Notes under the pieces: generated by a model
What the model saw: only the letters and a program-made list of their open reading frames with translations
Databases searched by the model: none
What the model was told of the DNA's origin: nothing
Shown: positions 1 through 9,721 of the stretch, one piece after another
Layout: the number at the start of each line of letters is the position of its first letter
Position numbering within the stretch: the first letter of the stretch is position 1
Assembly (NCBI GenBank): GCA_037133475.1
Contig: JBAXOB010000022.1
Location: forward strand, 1-64,000
Direction of reading: 5' to 3'
DNA length: 64,000 nt
Origin: CAIVAT01 sp037133475
GTDB lineage: Bacteria; Bacteroidota; Bacteroidia; Bacteroidales; FEN-979
Made by a program: the position numbers and the translations under genes

Positions 1-1555
1 TCGTAAATCCTGAAGAACTGCTGGAACTACTTTCCCATAAATAGGTGTAGGAGCCACTCCCTCCCGATACCGTCCCCCCGGTCAGGGTGGTGGAGGTGCC
101 GGTACAGATCGAGACGGCCGATCCGCTCGTGTTGCCCGTTATGACAGGGTTTACCGTAACCAGAACTGCAGTGGCCACATTGGTGCATGCACCGGAGGTA
201 ACCGTCCTTCGGAAATAGACCTGCGTGCTGGAAGTGGCCAGGGTCGGCGTGGTATAGCTGGCGTTGGTGCTGGCGCCAGTGGCGGTTGTAAATCCCGATG
301 AACTGCTGGCGCTGCTTTCCCACAAATAGGTGTAAGAGCCGCTCCCCCCCGATACCGTCCCGCCGGTCAGGGTGGTGGCGGTGCCGGTACAGATCGAGAC
401 GGCCGATCCGCTCGTGTTCCCTGTAATTACAGGGTTTACTGTCAGGGTGGACGAACCGGAAGTTCCCCCGCCTGGCGTTGGGTTGAATACCGTGATGGCG
501 GGGGTTCCTGACGAGGCGATATCGCTGGCATTTATAGTCGCCGTAAGTTGCCCCGAATTCACAAAGGTAGTCGTCCTGTCTGACCCGCCAATCCTTACGA
601 CAGACGAAGCAATGAAGTTTGACCCGTTGACTGTGAGGGTAAAGCCGGCATCACCCGCACATTTGGTGGTTGGCGATATGCTGGTGATGGCGGGAACCGG
701 GTTACTGAGAGGCTTCAGTGCGAGCAGAATGGCGCCCCATTTTTTACTTGCATCTATTGTTACCGTGCCATTTCCGGTCGTTCCTGTACTCCCGTCCGTC
801 GCCCATGCGGCACCGATCGATTCCGCCCCGCCATTATAGTCATAGAGTTCTGTCAGGGCGCCCGGAGTAGTAGTGCTCCAGGAACTGTAAGCGGCACCGG
901 CAGTGCCATCCATCATACCGGCCAGCATAATGACAGCGGCATTGGCGTGTGCTGTGGATATCGCGTTGGCTGTTGCAGTCGTGGTGGCTGTCTGGGGTGC
1001 ATTGATCGCGCCCGGGGCAACGTCAAACGGCCCTCCGGCAGATCCGCCGACAAGAAATCCACCTGCCTGATCCACTCCGGAAAAGGCGATCATGGCGGCG
1101 CTTCCTTCACTCACTCCCGATCCCAGGGTAAATGTATAATATGTGGGTTCTGAGGCATCTGCAATTTTGTACAAAACTGCCATCCGGCGTGACTTGCCTC
1201 CGGCGTCAACTACTGCTCCGCTAATAAGGTGCCAGTTTGTGCAGGTCGGATCGGTCGTCGTATTACCTCCCTGTTCGATGTTGATGATCATCACATCGTT
1301 TTGTTGTATATTGGAAGGAACATTTACATTCACAGAAGTTCCTGTAATGCTGGCCGTTGTTGCCGAGCCACGCTGGGCAATGGCAGCTTCAGCAGTATTT
1401 GTAAAAATCAGATTTACAAGGACACACAGGATTGCCAATATTCCTGTCCGGAATGAAAACCCCTTCCCGGGGCATCCGGTCTCTTTGCAGCCTGTTTGGT
1501 ATAATGCAGCCTTGCTGCCGTTGAATAACCGGGGGAGTAAGTATGTTTTTTTCAT
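1..1555 (-). CDS. Large secreted repeat protein with IPT/TIG domain, 3' end outside window
   Basis: The reading frame opens at ATG 1555-1553 and stays open to the left edge, so about 518 residues are visible and the C-terminus is missing. Residues 1-50 are a long signal region whose hydrophobic core (about 34-48) ends near TNTAEAAIAQ. Residues about 50-285 form a Ser/Thr/Ala-rich beta domain of unknown family. Residues about 288-365 look like an IPT/TIG immunoglobulin-type domain (PAITSISPTT, then GFTLTVNGSNF). From about 373 on there are 95-residue repeats starting NPVITGNTSGSAVSICTGT and containing SYTYLWESS. Such modular proteins are normally exported to the surface, often by T9SS; whether this one has a sorting domain cannot be seen. 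It lies 37 bp downstream of another secreted repeat protein on the same strand, so the two may be co-transcribed. The function is likely adhesion or surface structure, but this is inferred from architecture only. Confidence 0.75.
   Translation of the reverse strand, partial: MKKTYLLPRLFNGSKAALYQTGCKETGCPGKGFSFRTGILAILCVLVNLIFTNTAEAAIAQRGSATTASITGTSVNVNVPSNIQQNDVMIINIEQGGNTTTDPTCTNWHLISGAVVDAGGKSRRMAVLYKIADASEPTYYTFTLGSGVSEGSAAMIAFSGVDQAGGFLVGGSAGGPFDVAPGAINAPQTATTTATANAISTAHANAAVIMLAGMMDGTAGAAYSSWSTTTPGALTELYDYNGGAESIGAAWATDGSTGTTGNGTVTIDASKKWGAILLALKPLSNPVPAITSISPTTKCAGDAGFTLTVNGSNFIASSVVRIGGSDRTTTFVNSGQLTATINASDIASSGTPAITVFNPTPGGGTSGSSTLTVNPVITGNTSGSAVSICTGTATTLTGGTVSGGSGSYTYLWESSASSSSGFTTATGASTNASYTTPTLATSSTQVYFRRTVTSGACTNVATAVLVTVNPVITGNTSGSAVSICTGTSTTLTGGTVSGGSGSYTYLWESSSSSSSGFT
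3..438 (-). repeat. 285-bp in-frame tandem repeat within the repeat protein
   Basis: The segment 3-153 realigns with 288-438 at an offset of exactly 285 bp (95 codons), with near-identity at the nucleotide level, for example the shared stretch GTGCCGGTACAGATCGAGAC. The repeat probably continues beyond the left edge. The high DNA identity suggests recent duplication or homogenisation. Confidence 0.8.
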
Positions 1556-1592
1556 ATCCCAAATATTTTGAAAAAATGGCTGGTGCATGATC

Positions 1593-4328
1593 TTAATTAT
1601 TAATGTGAGTAGGTGGCACAGGGTTACCGTGCAGGGTGGTGATGGTGGCGGTGGTGGTGGCTGTGCAGTTGTTGCCGTCGGTCACCGTTACCGTGTAGCT
1701 TCCTGCCGCCAGCCCGCTCCGGTTCTGGCTGTTGTTGGTGCCGGAAACATCGGCCCAGTCATAGTTGAAGGGGCTCGTCCCGCCGTTCACCGTGAGGGTG
1801 ATGGCGCCGTTCGGGGCAGCCGGGGAGGGACAGGTATTGTTGGTTATTCCTGTGCCCAGGGTCATGCTGCCTGCCTGGGTTATGGTTTTTGACAGGCTCG
1901 AGGTACATCCTTTTGTATCGGTAGCGGTGACGGTGTAATTCCCTGCCGTGAGGCCGCTGATATCCTGGGTGGTGGCGCCGTTCGACCATGCATAGGTGTA
2001 GCCTGGCGAACCGCCTGAAACGGACAGGTCGATGCTGCCCGTGGAGCCGCCGTTGCACACCACGTTGACAGAGGTTGCGCTGGTGGAGATGGCGGTTGAT
2101 GGCTGCGAAACCGAGCTGGAGGCTGTTTGTTTGCAGCCGTTCTGGTCGGTCACCGTGACCGTATAGGTGCCCACGGCGAGGTTCGAGCGGTTGGCCGTGG
2201 AGGCACCGTCGTTCCAGAGATAGGTTTTTGTGCCGGTTCCGCCCGAAACGGCCAGGGTGATGGTCCCTGTATTTTGCCCGTAGCAGTTAATATTGCCAGG
2301 CGTTGGCGTAACCACCAGGGAGGCAGGCTGCGTAACAACCGGCGATGCAGTGCCTGTACATCCTTTGCTGTCGGTAACGGTCACCTGATAGGTTCCCGCG
2401 GTGAGACCATTCAGGTTCTGGGTGGTGGCTCCACCTGCCCATAAATAGGAATAGCCTGGTGTGCCTCCCGATACCGTAACGTTGACGCCACCGGTAGCGC
2501 TCCCGTTGCAAAGGGCCGGGCTGGGTGTTGCCGTTACCGCTACAGCAGGGCTCTGCGTGAGGGTGGCGGTGAAGGTTTTGGAGCATCCGGCCCCGCCATT
2601 GGCCGTTACGGTCACCGAATAGGCGCCCGCAGCAAGCCCTGTGATTGAGGTGCCGCTGCCGCTGCCCGTTCCTCCCCCGGCCAGGGCCCAGTTCCAGTTG
2701 TAAACGGGCGATCCGCCTGTGATGCCCATGGAGATGACCCCGTTGCTGGATCCATAGCAGGGATTGGTCAGGGTGGTGGTCACGGTCAGCGAGCAGGCGA
2801 TCTGTACGCTCTGGTTATCGGTGAATACCTTGGCCGGGCATGTTTTATCGGTGAGGGTCACGGAGATAATGCAGGTGGTGGGGCCCGAAACGACCGGCGG
2901 GGTATAGGTAACCGTCTGCGAGGTTGCATTGGGCGTGAAGGTGCCGCCACAGGCCGATTGCCATAAAATATTATAATTGGACACGGTGCCCGAAAAGGTA
3001 AAGGATACCGTCTGCCCTACCCCGGCATAGAGGGGTGAGGGGATGGTGCCGATACTTAATGCGGCGGCGGCGGCCTTTTCGTTGGTGGCATAAAAGGAGA
3101 AGTTGAAAAAGGCGCGCTGTGCGGCAACATTGGCGGTGCCTGTGCCGTTGGCGATGTTGTGCGCGGCCTCCATCATCACCCTTCCCCTGTTGGAATCATC
3201 GAAAGCAAACCCCGAAACCAGCGTTGCTGCAGGGCCGGCCGACAATGCCGGGACATTTGACTGGGTGGGATCCCATACATATATTTTTGCGCCGCTGTTC
3301 CAGCCACCGCCGATCACCGGCAGGTAAACCTGTTCCGAGCCATTCTGCTGGGCGGCATCTATGGTGCCCATAAACTGCATGATCGGGTCGGCGGGATAAT
3401 TATAGCTGTAGGGTATGGAGCCAGCGGCATGGTTACTCCACAACACCAGCGAATTCTGGCAATAGGAGGTCCCGGAGCAAACCGGCGTACCGGTTTTGGC
3501 CGAGAGGAAATTGGTTTGCACGGAGGTATTCGACGGGTTGAACATATCCGAAAGGGCGCTTCCCGCATGGCATCCCAGCCAGATTCCTCCTTTACAGATC
3601 TGGTTCCAGGTAAGCAGGTTTGAATGGGTGGCCCAGGTCGGGTCGGCATGGGGCATGACAAACAGGTCGTCGCAGCAGGTAAGTTGGGCCGGGGTCTTCC
3701 AGCCGCTTTTATCACTGCCGCCATAGGCTGAGCCTGGAATCCCGGCATTGACCAGGAAGGCTTCGGCAATGGCGCCGTTCTGGTAGTCAAGCGTCCAGTT
3801 GGGCATGCTTTTCAACGTGGCAAATAACGGGACGGTAATCGGCGCGGTGGTGGTCACGCCAACCACCCCTACTCCCGAAGCGGTCCAGCTTGAAATGGTG
3901 CTATTGACAGCAATCGTGCGGTAGTCGGCCGGGACGATAAAGGTACCGCCCTTGTAATCAACGCCTCCGTATGAAAAATCGATGCCGTCTTTTGCCTTGG
4001 CGGGATTGATCGACCACACGACGGCACCATGGTCGGTTTTCACGATCTCATAGATCATACCGTAGGGTTTAAGCCCGTTGGCAACGGTCTGGGGCGTAAC
4101 CCCCATGTTGATGATAAATGATCCCGCCGGAATGGTGACGGTTTGCGACTGTCCGGGCAGGATAAAAAAGGCCAGGAACAACATCGCCAGGCAAGCGGTC
4201 AACATAGGGCCGGCAGGCTTGCCACAAGCCCTCCTGAAGTCATGTTCTGAAGTTCCGAAAAGGGCACCAGGGTTGCCGGGTCTGCGATGGCTGGGAAAAT
4301 TCTGGAATGTGTAAAATTCTGGATCCAT
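1593..4328 (-). CDS. Secreted protein with SprB-type repeats (911 aa)
   Basis: The protein has a signal region; the most N-terminal ATG is at 4328, but an ATG at 4205 (M42, MLTACLAMLFLAFF) would give a normal signal peptide ending near GQSQ, so the start is uncertain. Residues about 60-430 form a domain I cannot name; it contains a WLGCHAGSAL segment, resembling a nucleophile elbow of the amidotransferase/ThuA fold, and several Cys residues. Residues about 435-510 look Ig-like. Residues about 511-905 hold five SprB-like repeats of 75-85 residues with the pattern C-N/Y-G, SGGxxGYxYxWSNG, GLxAGxYxVTVTDxxGC. SprB repeats are known from gliding-motility adhesins. The protein ends shortly after the last repeat with no visible T9SS sorting domain, which is odd for such a cargo. 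The following gene on the same strand starts 37 bp downstream. Confidence 0.8.
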   Translation of the reverse strand: MDPEFYTFQNFPSHRRPGNPGALFGTSEHDFRRACGKPAGPMLTACLAMLFLAFFILPGQSQTVTIPAGSFIINMGVTPQTVANGLKPYGMIYEIVKTDHGAVVWSINPAKAKDGIDFSYGGVDYKGGTFIVPADYRTIAVNSTISSWTASGVGVVGVTTTAPITVPLFATLKSMPNWTLDYQNGAIAEAFLVNAGIPGSAYGGSDKSGWKTPAQLTCCDDLFVMPHADPTWATHSNLLTWNQICKGGIWLGCHAGSALSDMFNPSNTSVQTNFLSAKTGTPVCSGTSYCQNSLVLWSNHAAGSIPYSYNYPADPIMQFMGTIDAAQQNGSEQVYLPVIGGGWNSGAKIYVWDPTQSNVPALSAGPAATLVSGFAFDDSNRGRVMMEAAHNIANGTGTANVAAQRAFFNFSFYATNEKAAAAALSIGTIPSPLYAGVGQTVSFTFSGTVSNYNILWQSACGGTFTPNATSQTVTYTPPVVSGPTTCIISVTLTDKTCPAKVFTDNQSVQIACSLTVTTTLTNPCYGSSNGVISMGITGGSPVYNWNWALAGGGTGSGSGTSITGLAAGAYSVTVTANGGAGCSKTFTATLTQSPAVAVTATPSPALCNGSATGGVNVTVSGGTPGYSYLWAGGATTQNLNGLTAGTYQVTVTDSKGCTGTASPVVTQPASLVVTPTPGNINCYGQNTGTITLAVSGGTGTKTYLWNDGASTANRSNLAVGTYTVTVTDQNGCKQTASSSVSQPSTAISTSATSVNVVCNGGSTGSIDLSVSGGSPGYTYAWSNGATTQDISGLTAGNYTVTATDTKGCTSSLSKTITQAGSMTLGTGITNNTCPSPAAPNGAITLTVNGGTSPFNYDWADVSGTNNSQNRSGLAAGSYTVTVTDGNNCTATTTATITTLHGNPVPPTHINN

Positions 4329-4899
4329 GTTTTTTATTTTTACAGGTTATACTGTATATTTGTTATTGCCTAATTGTTAAAGTCAAAAACCCTTTTTCTT
4401 TATTAAAGATGCAAATGGTCAATCCGTCTCCATCTTCTTTTTTTTCCGAAGCGACAACGGACTGTCCCATCCGGATAATTAAATGTTACAAAACACTCCT
4501 TACGACAACACCGCACAATCCACGGCAAACAACAACTTCAAGCACCGGCTTTCAAGACTGTCATTTATTATTGAAGCAAGCAGTAACTTACAAAGTAATA
4601 CAAATCCATTTTAATCCTAAATAACTGATAAGCAATATATTGTTTAGAAGAATTAACTTTTATATATTATATTTTTTATAGTAGAAAAACAGGAAAGATG
4701 AATAATTCCGATTATTGGCATAACCTAGCAGGAATACAGAATATTTCTGGAAGAGAGTGGTTTGGGCTGATTAGCAACCTGTAAGAAGTCAGGTAGTTTG
4801 GAGGGATTTCCGGTGTTATTTTCAGGTAATATATATTTATTTAACTTAAACAAGGTATATAATATTTAGAAGTTACATCTTTTATAGTATTTCAGGATG

Positions 4900-4928
4900 T
4901 TGACCAAAGGCGTTATTTTGTTTATGAT
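4900..4928 (+). promoter_or_regulatory. Possible promoter for the sensor kinase
   Basis: TTGACC at 4900-4905 is followed after 17 bp by TATGAT at 4923-4928. This resembles an E. coli-type sigma70 promoter; the Bacteroidota primary sigma factor prefers TAnnTTTG, so the match may be fortuitous. It would give a leader of about 150 nt containing the 43-bp repeat. Confidence 0.3.
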
Positions 4929-5010
4929 CTTTGATGGCAAAGAGGAAGAAACCGGAGTCCTCGTTAACAATCCTGTGCCTTTGCTCAGGCCTGGCTGCAC
5001 GGCGAACCGT

Positions 5011-5053
5011 TCATTCACGGTTTGCATGCATGCTGTGATTATGGCAATTTCAT
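5011..5053 (-). repeat. 43-bp dispersed repeat, copy 1 (inverted relative to copy 2)
   Basis: Read on the minus strand this begins ATGAAATTGCCATAATCACA and ends TGCATGCAAACCGTGAATGA, with three bases between. The same 43 bp recur on the plus strand at 59825-59867 with only two mismatches, both in the middle (GCA here, ACG there). The core includes the palindrome TGCATGCA. It lies 33 bp upstream of the sensor kinase start. It does not encode a peptide (a stop follows four codons). Its nature, whether regulatory element or small mobile repeat, is unknown. Confidence 0.75.
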
Positions 5054-5086
5054 GGTTTTAACGAAAGGTAAAACAGGGCGTCACCC

Positions 5087-8000
5087 ATGAAAAAAACCAA
5101 AGAACAACTCCTGCAGGAAATCGAGGCTCTTACGGCGGAGGTCAAGAAGCTAAGATCAGGGAGTCATGATGCCATGGACATGTATTTCCCTGGGCCCGGG
5201 GGCCAGGTCCCGGCATGGTCGGGTGGCGGCGGGAATGAAAGCTGCCTGATGAGTCATCCCCTGTTTGAAAACCTGAAGGAGGAGGTATCCATATTTAAAA
5301 TAGTACGCGACCCGTCAGGCAAGATCATCGACTGGATTGTACAGGAGGCAAACGGGCAGGTAGAAAAAAACCTGGGAATGACCGGCAAGGAGCTCATTGG
5401 CAGGAGCGCCTGCGAATTGTTCGGCCACGGTTTCATGTCGCCATACCTGGAGCGGTCGGAAAGAATCCATCAGACCGGCGGCACAGCAACTTTTGAAGAC
5501 TATTTCCCGTTAACAAAAAAATATTACGTTTCAACCCTCTATTTCCTGTCCGACGATCTTTATGTCGTTGTTTCGACCGATATCACGGAAAAAAAAGCCG
5601 CGGATGAAGTTATCCGTCAGACCAATGAAAGATTTGCCATGCTTTTCGGGAATGTTGCCCAGGGGATCATCTTCCAGAACAGGGAAAGAGAGATCGTCTC
5701 GGCCAATCCCGCTGCTGAAAGGATTCTGGGACTCAGCTTCGCACAGATGACCGGACGGGAGCCGGTGCCCGAAGGCTGGCGCCTGGTTTTCGAAGACGGC
5801 ACCCCCTGTCCCGTGGAGGCCATCCCCTCCATGATTTCCTTCCGTACCGGGAAGAAATCCGAAGGAATCATCGGCATTCATGAACCCGAAAAGAACAAAC
5901 TCACGTGGGTAAGCCTGCATGCCACACCCGAATTCGGGCCGGGAGAGGAAGAACCTTACCAGGTCTTTACCAGCCTTGAAAATATCACCCCCCTCAAGGA
6001 ACACAACCGGGAGCTTTCCCGGCTCAACCTGCGGCTTGAAACGATGCGTAAAATTGATTTTGCCATCAGTGATTCTTCAATGGATGAATCCTATGTCAAT
6101 GAAATTACCCTCAGGCTGATCATGAACCTGATCGGTTGCGATGAAATCGATATTGTGATTTTTGATTACAACCATAATGCCGGGGTGATTGAAGCACGGA
6201 TCCACGGCGAAACCTACGAGCGTTTTACCGGTATAACCTTCCCCCTTGACATGTTAGACCTTACCGCCTTCAGGGAGGGTGTGGGCAGGCTTAGGTCAAT
6301 CCCGGCAAAACACCATAAGAATAAAGCGGAAAGGATGCTGTTTGATCATGGCATGGCCAGTTGCATTGCCGTTCCCCTGATGTCGGACAGTGTCCTGACC
6401 GGTTTGTTCGTCCTGTTATCCCGAAAAACCGGTTTTTTCACCGACGAGCATGTCGAGATTTCGGAAGATATTGCCAAACACATCTCACTCGCTATCAACA
6501 ACCGTAAACTTCACCACCAGCTTGGAGAATATGCCGCAGACCTCGAAAATGTCGTGGAGCAGCGGACCAGGGATCTCATTGAGTTGGCAAATCAATACCA
6601 GGCGATCCTTGACAATGCGGGGTTGGCCGTCATTGTAACTTCCGCCCGGGGGGTTATCCAGATCTTCAACCAGGCCGCGGAAAGGATGCTGGGATACCCG
6701 GCAGCGGAGGTGATCGGCCATTTGACAGCCGACTGTTTCCACGACCCCGTCGAACTGGCACAGTATGCCGCCGAACTTTCGGCAATTGCCAGAAAAACAG
6801 TACGTGCCGGGTTTGATGTATTCATCACAGAGACAAAGCTGAAACTGCCAAACACCCGTGAATGGACCTACATCAGGAGGGACGGATCCAGGTTCCCGGT
6901 AAAACTGACCATCTCCCCCTTTGAAAATGCTGACGGAATTATCCAGGGCTATATCGGCATTGCCATTGATTTCACCCAGGAAAAGCTTGCCCTGGAGAAG
7001 ATCCGCCTGAGTGAGGAACAGTTTCACAACATGTTCCGAAACCATGCGGCAATCATGCTCCTTGTCAATCCGGAAACGGGAAATATTGTCGATGCGAACA
7101 ATGCCGCCGATACATTTTTCGGGTTTGACCCCGGATATCTCAAGCAGGCCAACCTTTCCGACATCAACATCCTGAAACAGGAATTTCTGGTGAAAAACAT
7201 GCAGCAGGCGCTCAGGGGCGAAATGAACTATTTCATCTCTCCTTATAAACTTGCCAGCGGCAGGGTAAGGACGGTGGAGGTGAGAACCTCGCCTGTTGAA
7301 GGAAAAAGCGGGACGCTGCTCTTCTCGGTTATTAATGATATCACCGAACGGATCGAGGCCGAGGAGGCTTTGCTGAAATCGGAGGAAAAATACAGGATCG
7401 TGGCCGACAACACCTATGACTGGGAATTCTGGCAGGCGCCCGATGAGCGGTTTATCTACCAGTCTCCCTCCTGCCGCAGGATTACGGGATACGATGCCAA
7501 CGAGTTTTACCGGAACAACCAGCTGTTTGTCTCGATGATCCATCCGGAAGACCTGGACAGGTTCCTGGAACATCAGCAGAAGGTAATGACCAGTTCTGAG
7601 CCGGAGTCCATGGAATTCAGGATTATCACAAGCGACGGAACGCTGAAATGGATCGACCACGGATGCCTCCCGGTGTTTGACGACCATGGCAATTTCCTCG
7701 GTATTCGCGGGAGCATCAGGGATATCACAGAACGAAAACTGGCAGTGGAACGTTTGCAGGTTAGAGAGGCAGAGAACAGGGCGATCGTCAATGCGGTTCC
7801 CGACCTGTTGTTCAGGCTGGACAGGAACGGTGTTTTTCTCGACTACAAGAGCAGTGAACCAGAATACCTCAATGTTCCCCAGGATGCGATAATCGGGGGA
7901 TCCGTCACGGAACTCCTCCCTGAGAATATGACAGGAATGATGCTGCAGGCACTGGAACAAAGTTTCAACAGCCCGGGGCCTGTCACGTTTGAATATACGC

Positions 8001-9595
8001 TGCTGATGGGAAATAAATCCCGTTACTTCGAAAACCGGGTTGCCAGGATAACGGATAATGAGGCTTTGGTCATCATCAGGGATGTCACCGATCAGAAAAT
8101 CGTATTGAATGAATTGAAAATGCACAATGCAGCATTTGAATCTTTTGCACTGGCCATCATCATCACCGATATTGACGGAATTATAACCTGGGCCAACAAA
8201 AGTTTCACCACCCTGTCGGGTTACCGCATGGATGAGATCATCGGGCATTCCACGAGGGAGCTGATGAAATCGGGTAAAATGGAGATGCCGTTTTACGATG
8301 ACATGTGGAATACGATCCTCGACAACAAAGTCTGGAGCGGGGAGCTGATCAACAGGAAAAAGGACGACACTGTTTATTGGGAAGAGATGACAATTTCACC
8401 GCTGCACAATCCTTCCGGCATTATAACAGGTTTTATTGCCATTAAAATCGATATCACGGGGCGTAAGCATATGGAGCAGGCGCTGCGCGAAAGCGAGGCC
8501 CGGTGGGGTTTTGCGCTGGAGGGCTCAGGCGACGGCGTTTGGGATTTGAACCTGGTGACGAACGAGGTGTTTTATTCCGACTCCTGGATCAGGATGCTGG
8601 GTTATGAACCCGGTGAATTCCCTTTCACTGTCGATGAATGGGATAAACATATCCACCCCGACGACCATGACCGGGTGTATTCCTCCCTGAATGAATACAT
8701 AAACGGGAAACTTCCGAATTACAACCTGGAATACAGGCTTTTATGCAAGAACGGGGTCTACAAGTGGATCCTCACCCGCGGCAAACTGATCGCGGAGCAG
8801 CCGGGCCATAAACCCGTACGGATGATCGGGACCCACACCGACATCACCGAGCGGATCAACCTGGAACAAACCCTCCGGGAGTCGGTCGCCAAGGAAAAGG
8901 AGCTTAACAGCCTGAAATCAAAATTCATATCGGTTGCATCCCATGAATTCAAAACCCCTCTTGCCACGATCATGGCAACAAACGAGACCCTGAAATATTA
9001 CAGGGACCGGATGACCCGGGAGGAACAGGATCAAAGGATCTCCAACATCAATACCCAGGTCGAATACCTGAACACCATCATTGAAGAGCTGTTGCAGTTG
9101 TCGAGAATCCAGACAAAGGAGTTGGTCATTGAACCGCAGCCATTCGACCTCGTCGCCCTGCTGGCCGAAATGACCGCCGAATTCAACGACCATCCCGGCG
9201 AAGAAACCAGGCTGCAGTTCCATTGCGATGAACAGTCCCTCGAGGTGTTACTGGATAAAAAAATGATCCGGCAGGCGTTGACAAACCTGGTTTCAAATGC
9301 GTTCAAATATTCCGATCCCCTCACAAAAGTCACGATGCGGCTCCATCTTAACCAGGATTTCTTTGAACTCCGCATTGCCGACAAAGGGATCGGGATTCCA
9401 CCAGAAGATATAAAACACCTCTTTAAACCTTTCTACCGTGCTTCGAATGTAGGCATGGTTTCCGGCACCGGGCTTGGCCTTAACATCGTGCAGGAGATCA
9501 TCGGGAAACATGGCGGGAAAATCGAACTTACCAGCAAACTGAACGAAGGGACCGAAATTATCATTCATCTTCCCGTTACCGCAGAACAACCATGA
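5087..9595 (+). CDS. Multi-PAS/GAF sensor histidine kinase (1502 aa)
   Basis: This is a very large sensor kinase with no predicted membrane segment, so it probably senses in the cytoplasm. The order is: coiled coil 1-25; PAS about 60-165 and 180-300; GAF about 312-475; six more PAS domains about 502-632, 642-758, 765-882, 892-1008, 1012-1128 and 1135-1257; HisKA about 1275-1342 with SHEFKTPLATI (His1286 is the predicted phosphorylation site); HATPase about 1387-1500 with NLVSNAFKYSD (N box), DKGIGIP (G1) and GTGLGLNIV (G2). All catalytic boxes look intact. Several PAS domains end in the PAC-type DITERK/DITGRK motif. There is no receiver domain; the following gene supplies a receiver. The ligands are unknown, and heme or flavin binding cannot be judged by eye. 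Confidence 0.92.
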   Translation: MKKTKEQLLQEIEALTAEVKKLRSGSHDAMDMYFPGPGGQVPAWSGGGGNESCLMSHPLFENLKEEVSIFKIVRDPSGKIIDWIVQEANGQVEKNLGMTGKELIGRSACELFGHGFMSPYLERSERIHQTGGTATFEDYFPLTKKYYVSTLYFLSDDLYVVVSTDITEKKAADEVIRQTNERFAMLFGNVAQGIIFQNREREIVSANPAAERILGLSFAQMTGREPVPEGWRLVFEDGTPCPVEAIPSMISFRTGKKSEGIIGIHEPEKNKLTWVSLHATPEFGPGEEEPYQVFTSLENITPLKEHNRELSRLNLRLETMRKIDFAISDSSMDESYVNEITLRLIMNLIGCDEIDIVIFDYNHNAGVIEARIHGETYERFTGITFPLDMLDLTAFREGVGRLRSIPAKHHKNKAERMLFDHGMASCIAVPLMSDSVLTGLFVLLSRKTGFFTDEHVEISEDIAKHISLAINNRKLHHQLGEYAADLENVVEQRTRDLIELANQYQAILDNAGLAVIVTSARGVIQIFNQAAERMLGYPAAEVIGHLTADCFHDPVELAQYAAELSAIARKTVRAGFDVFITETKLKLPNTREWTYIRRDGSRFPVKLTISPFENADGIIQGYIGIAIDFTQEKLALEKIRLSEEQFHNMFRNHAAIMLLVNPETGNIVDANNAADTFFGFDPGYLKQANLSDINILKQEFLVKNMQQALRGEMNYFISPYKLASGRVRTVEVRTSPVEGKSGTLLFSVINDITERIEAEEALLKSEEKYRIVADNTYDWEFWQAPDERFIYQSPSCRRITGYDANEFYRNNQLFVSMIHPEDLDRFLEHQQKVMTSSEPESMEFRIITSDGTLKWIDHGCLPVFDDHGNFLGIRGSIRDITERKLAVERLQVREAENRAIVNAVPDLLFRLDRNGVFLDYKSSEPEYLNVPQDAIIGGSVTELLPENMTGMMLQALEQSFNSPGPVTFEYTLLMGNKSRYFENRVARITDNEALVIIRDVTDQKIVLNELKMHNAAFESFALAIIITDIDGIITWANKSFTTLSGYRMDEIIGHSTRELMKSGKMEMPFYDDMWNTILDNKVWSGELINRKKDDTVYWEEMTISPLHNPSGIITGFIAIKIDITGRKHMEQALRESEARWGFALEGSGDGVWDLNLVTNEVFYSDSWIRMLGYEPGEFPFTVDEWDKHIHPDDHDRVYSSLNEYINGKLPNYNLEYRLLCKNGVYKWILTRGKLIAEQPGHKPVRMIGTHTDITERINLEQTLRESVAKEKELNSLKSKFISVASHEFKTPLATIMATNETLKYYRDRMTREEQDQRISNINTQVEYLNTIIEELLQLSRIQTKELVIEPQPFDLVALLAEMTAEFNDHPGEETRLQFHCDEQSLEVLLDKKMIRQALTNLVSNAFKYSDPLTKVTMRLHLNQDFFELRIADKGIGIPPEDIKHLFKPFYRASNVGMVSGTGLGLNIVQEIIGKHGGKIELTSKLNEGTEIIIHLPVTAEQP

Positions 9596-9721
9596 ACAAA
9601 CCTGGTCCGGAACACGAAATCCCGTCCATGGAGGCGGCAGCGACTTATCCTCCCCGGCCGGACCAGATAATCCAAAGTTTTTTAACTTTATCCCCCTTTT
9701 AACCCTCAATTTTTTCCTGCT

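Larger units (their letters stand above)
4329..5086. other. AT-rich intergenic region between divergent genes
   Basis: This 758-bp gap separates the minus-strand repeat protein from the plus-strand sensor kinase. It is markedly more AT-rich than the flanking genes up to about 4920. A plus-strand TATATTTG at about 4352 matches the Bacteroidota -7 element, but no paired -33 TTG is clear. The right part holds a sigma70-like motif pair (4900-4928) and a dispersed 43-bp repeat (5011-5053). A 105-codon open frame at 4307-4624 has no protein-like composition and is not called. Confidence 0.6.

Noticed and set aside
4307..4624. 105-codon plus-strand frame in the AT-rich gap
   Set aside because: It overlaps the start of the repeat protein, lacks protein-like composition and has no RBS.
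6485..8248. 587-codon antisense open frame inside the sensor kinase
   Set aside because: It lies opposite an intact PAS/GAF kinase with all catalytic boxes, and its composition is a reflection of the coding strand; no domain is recognisable.
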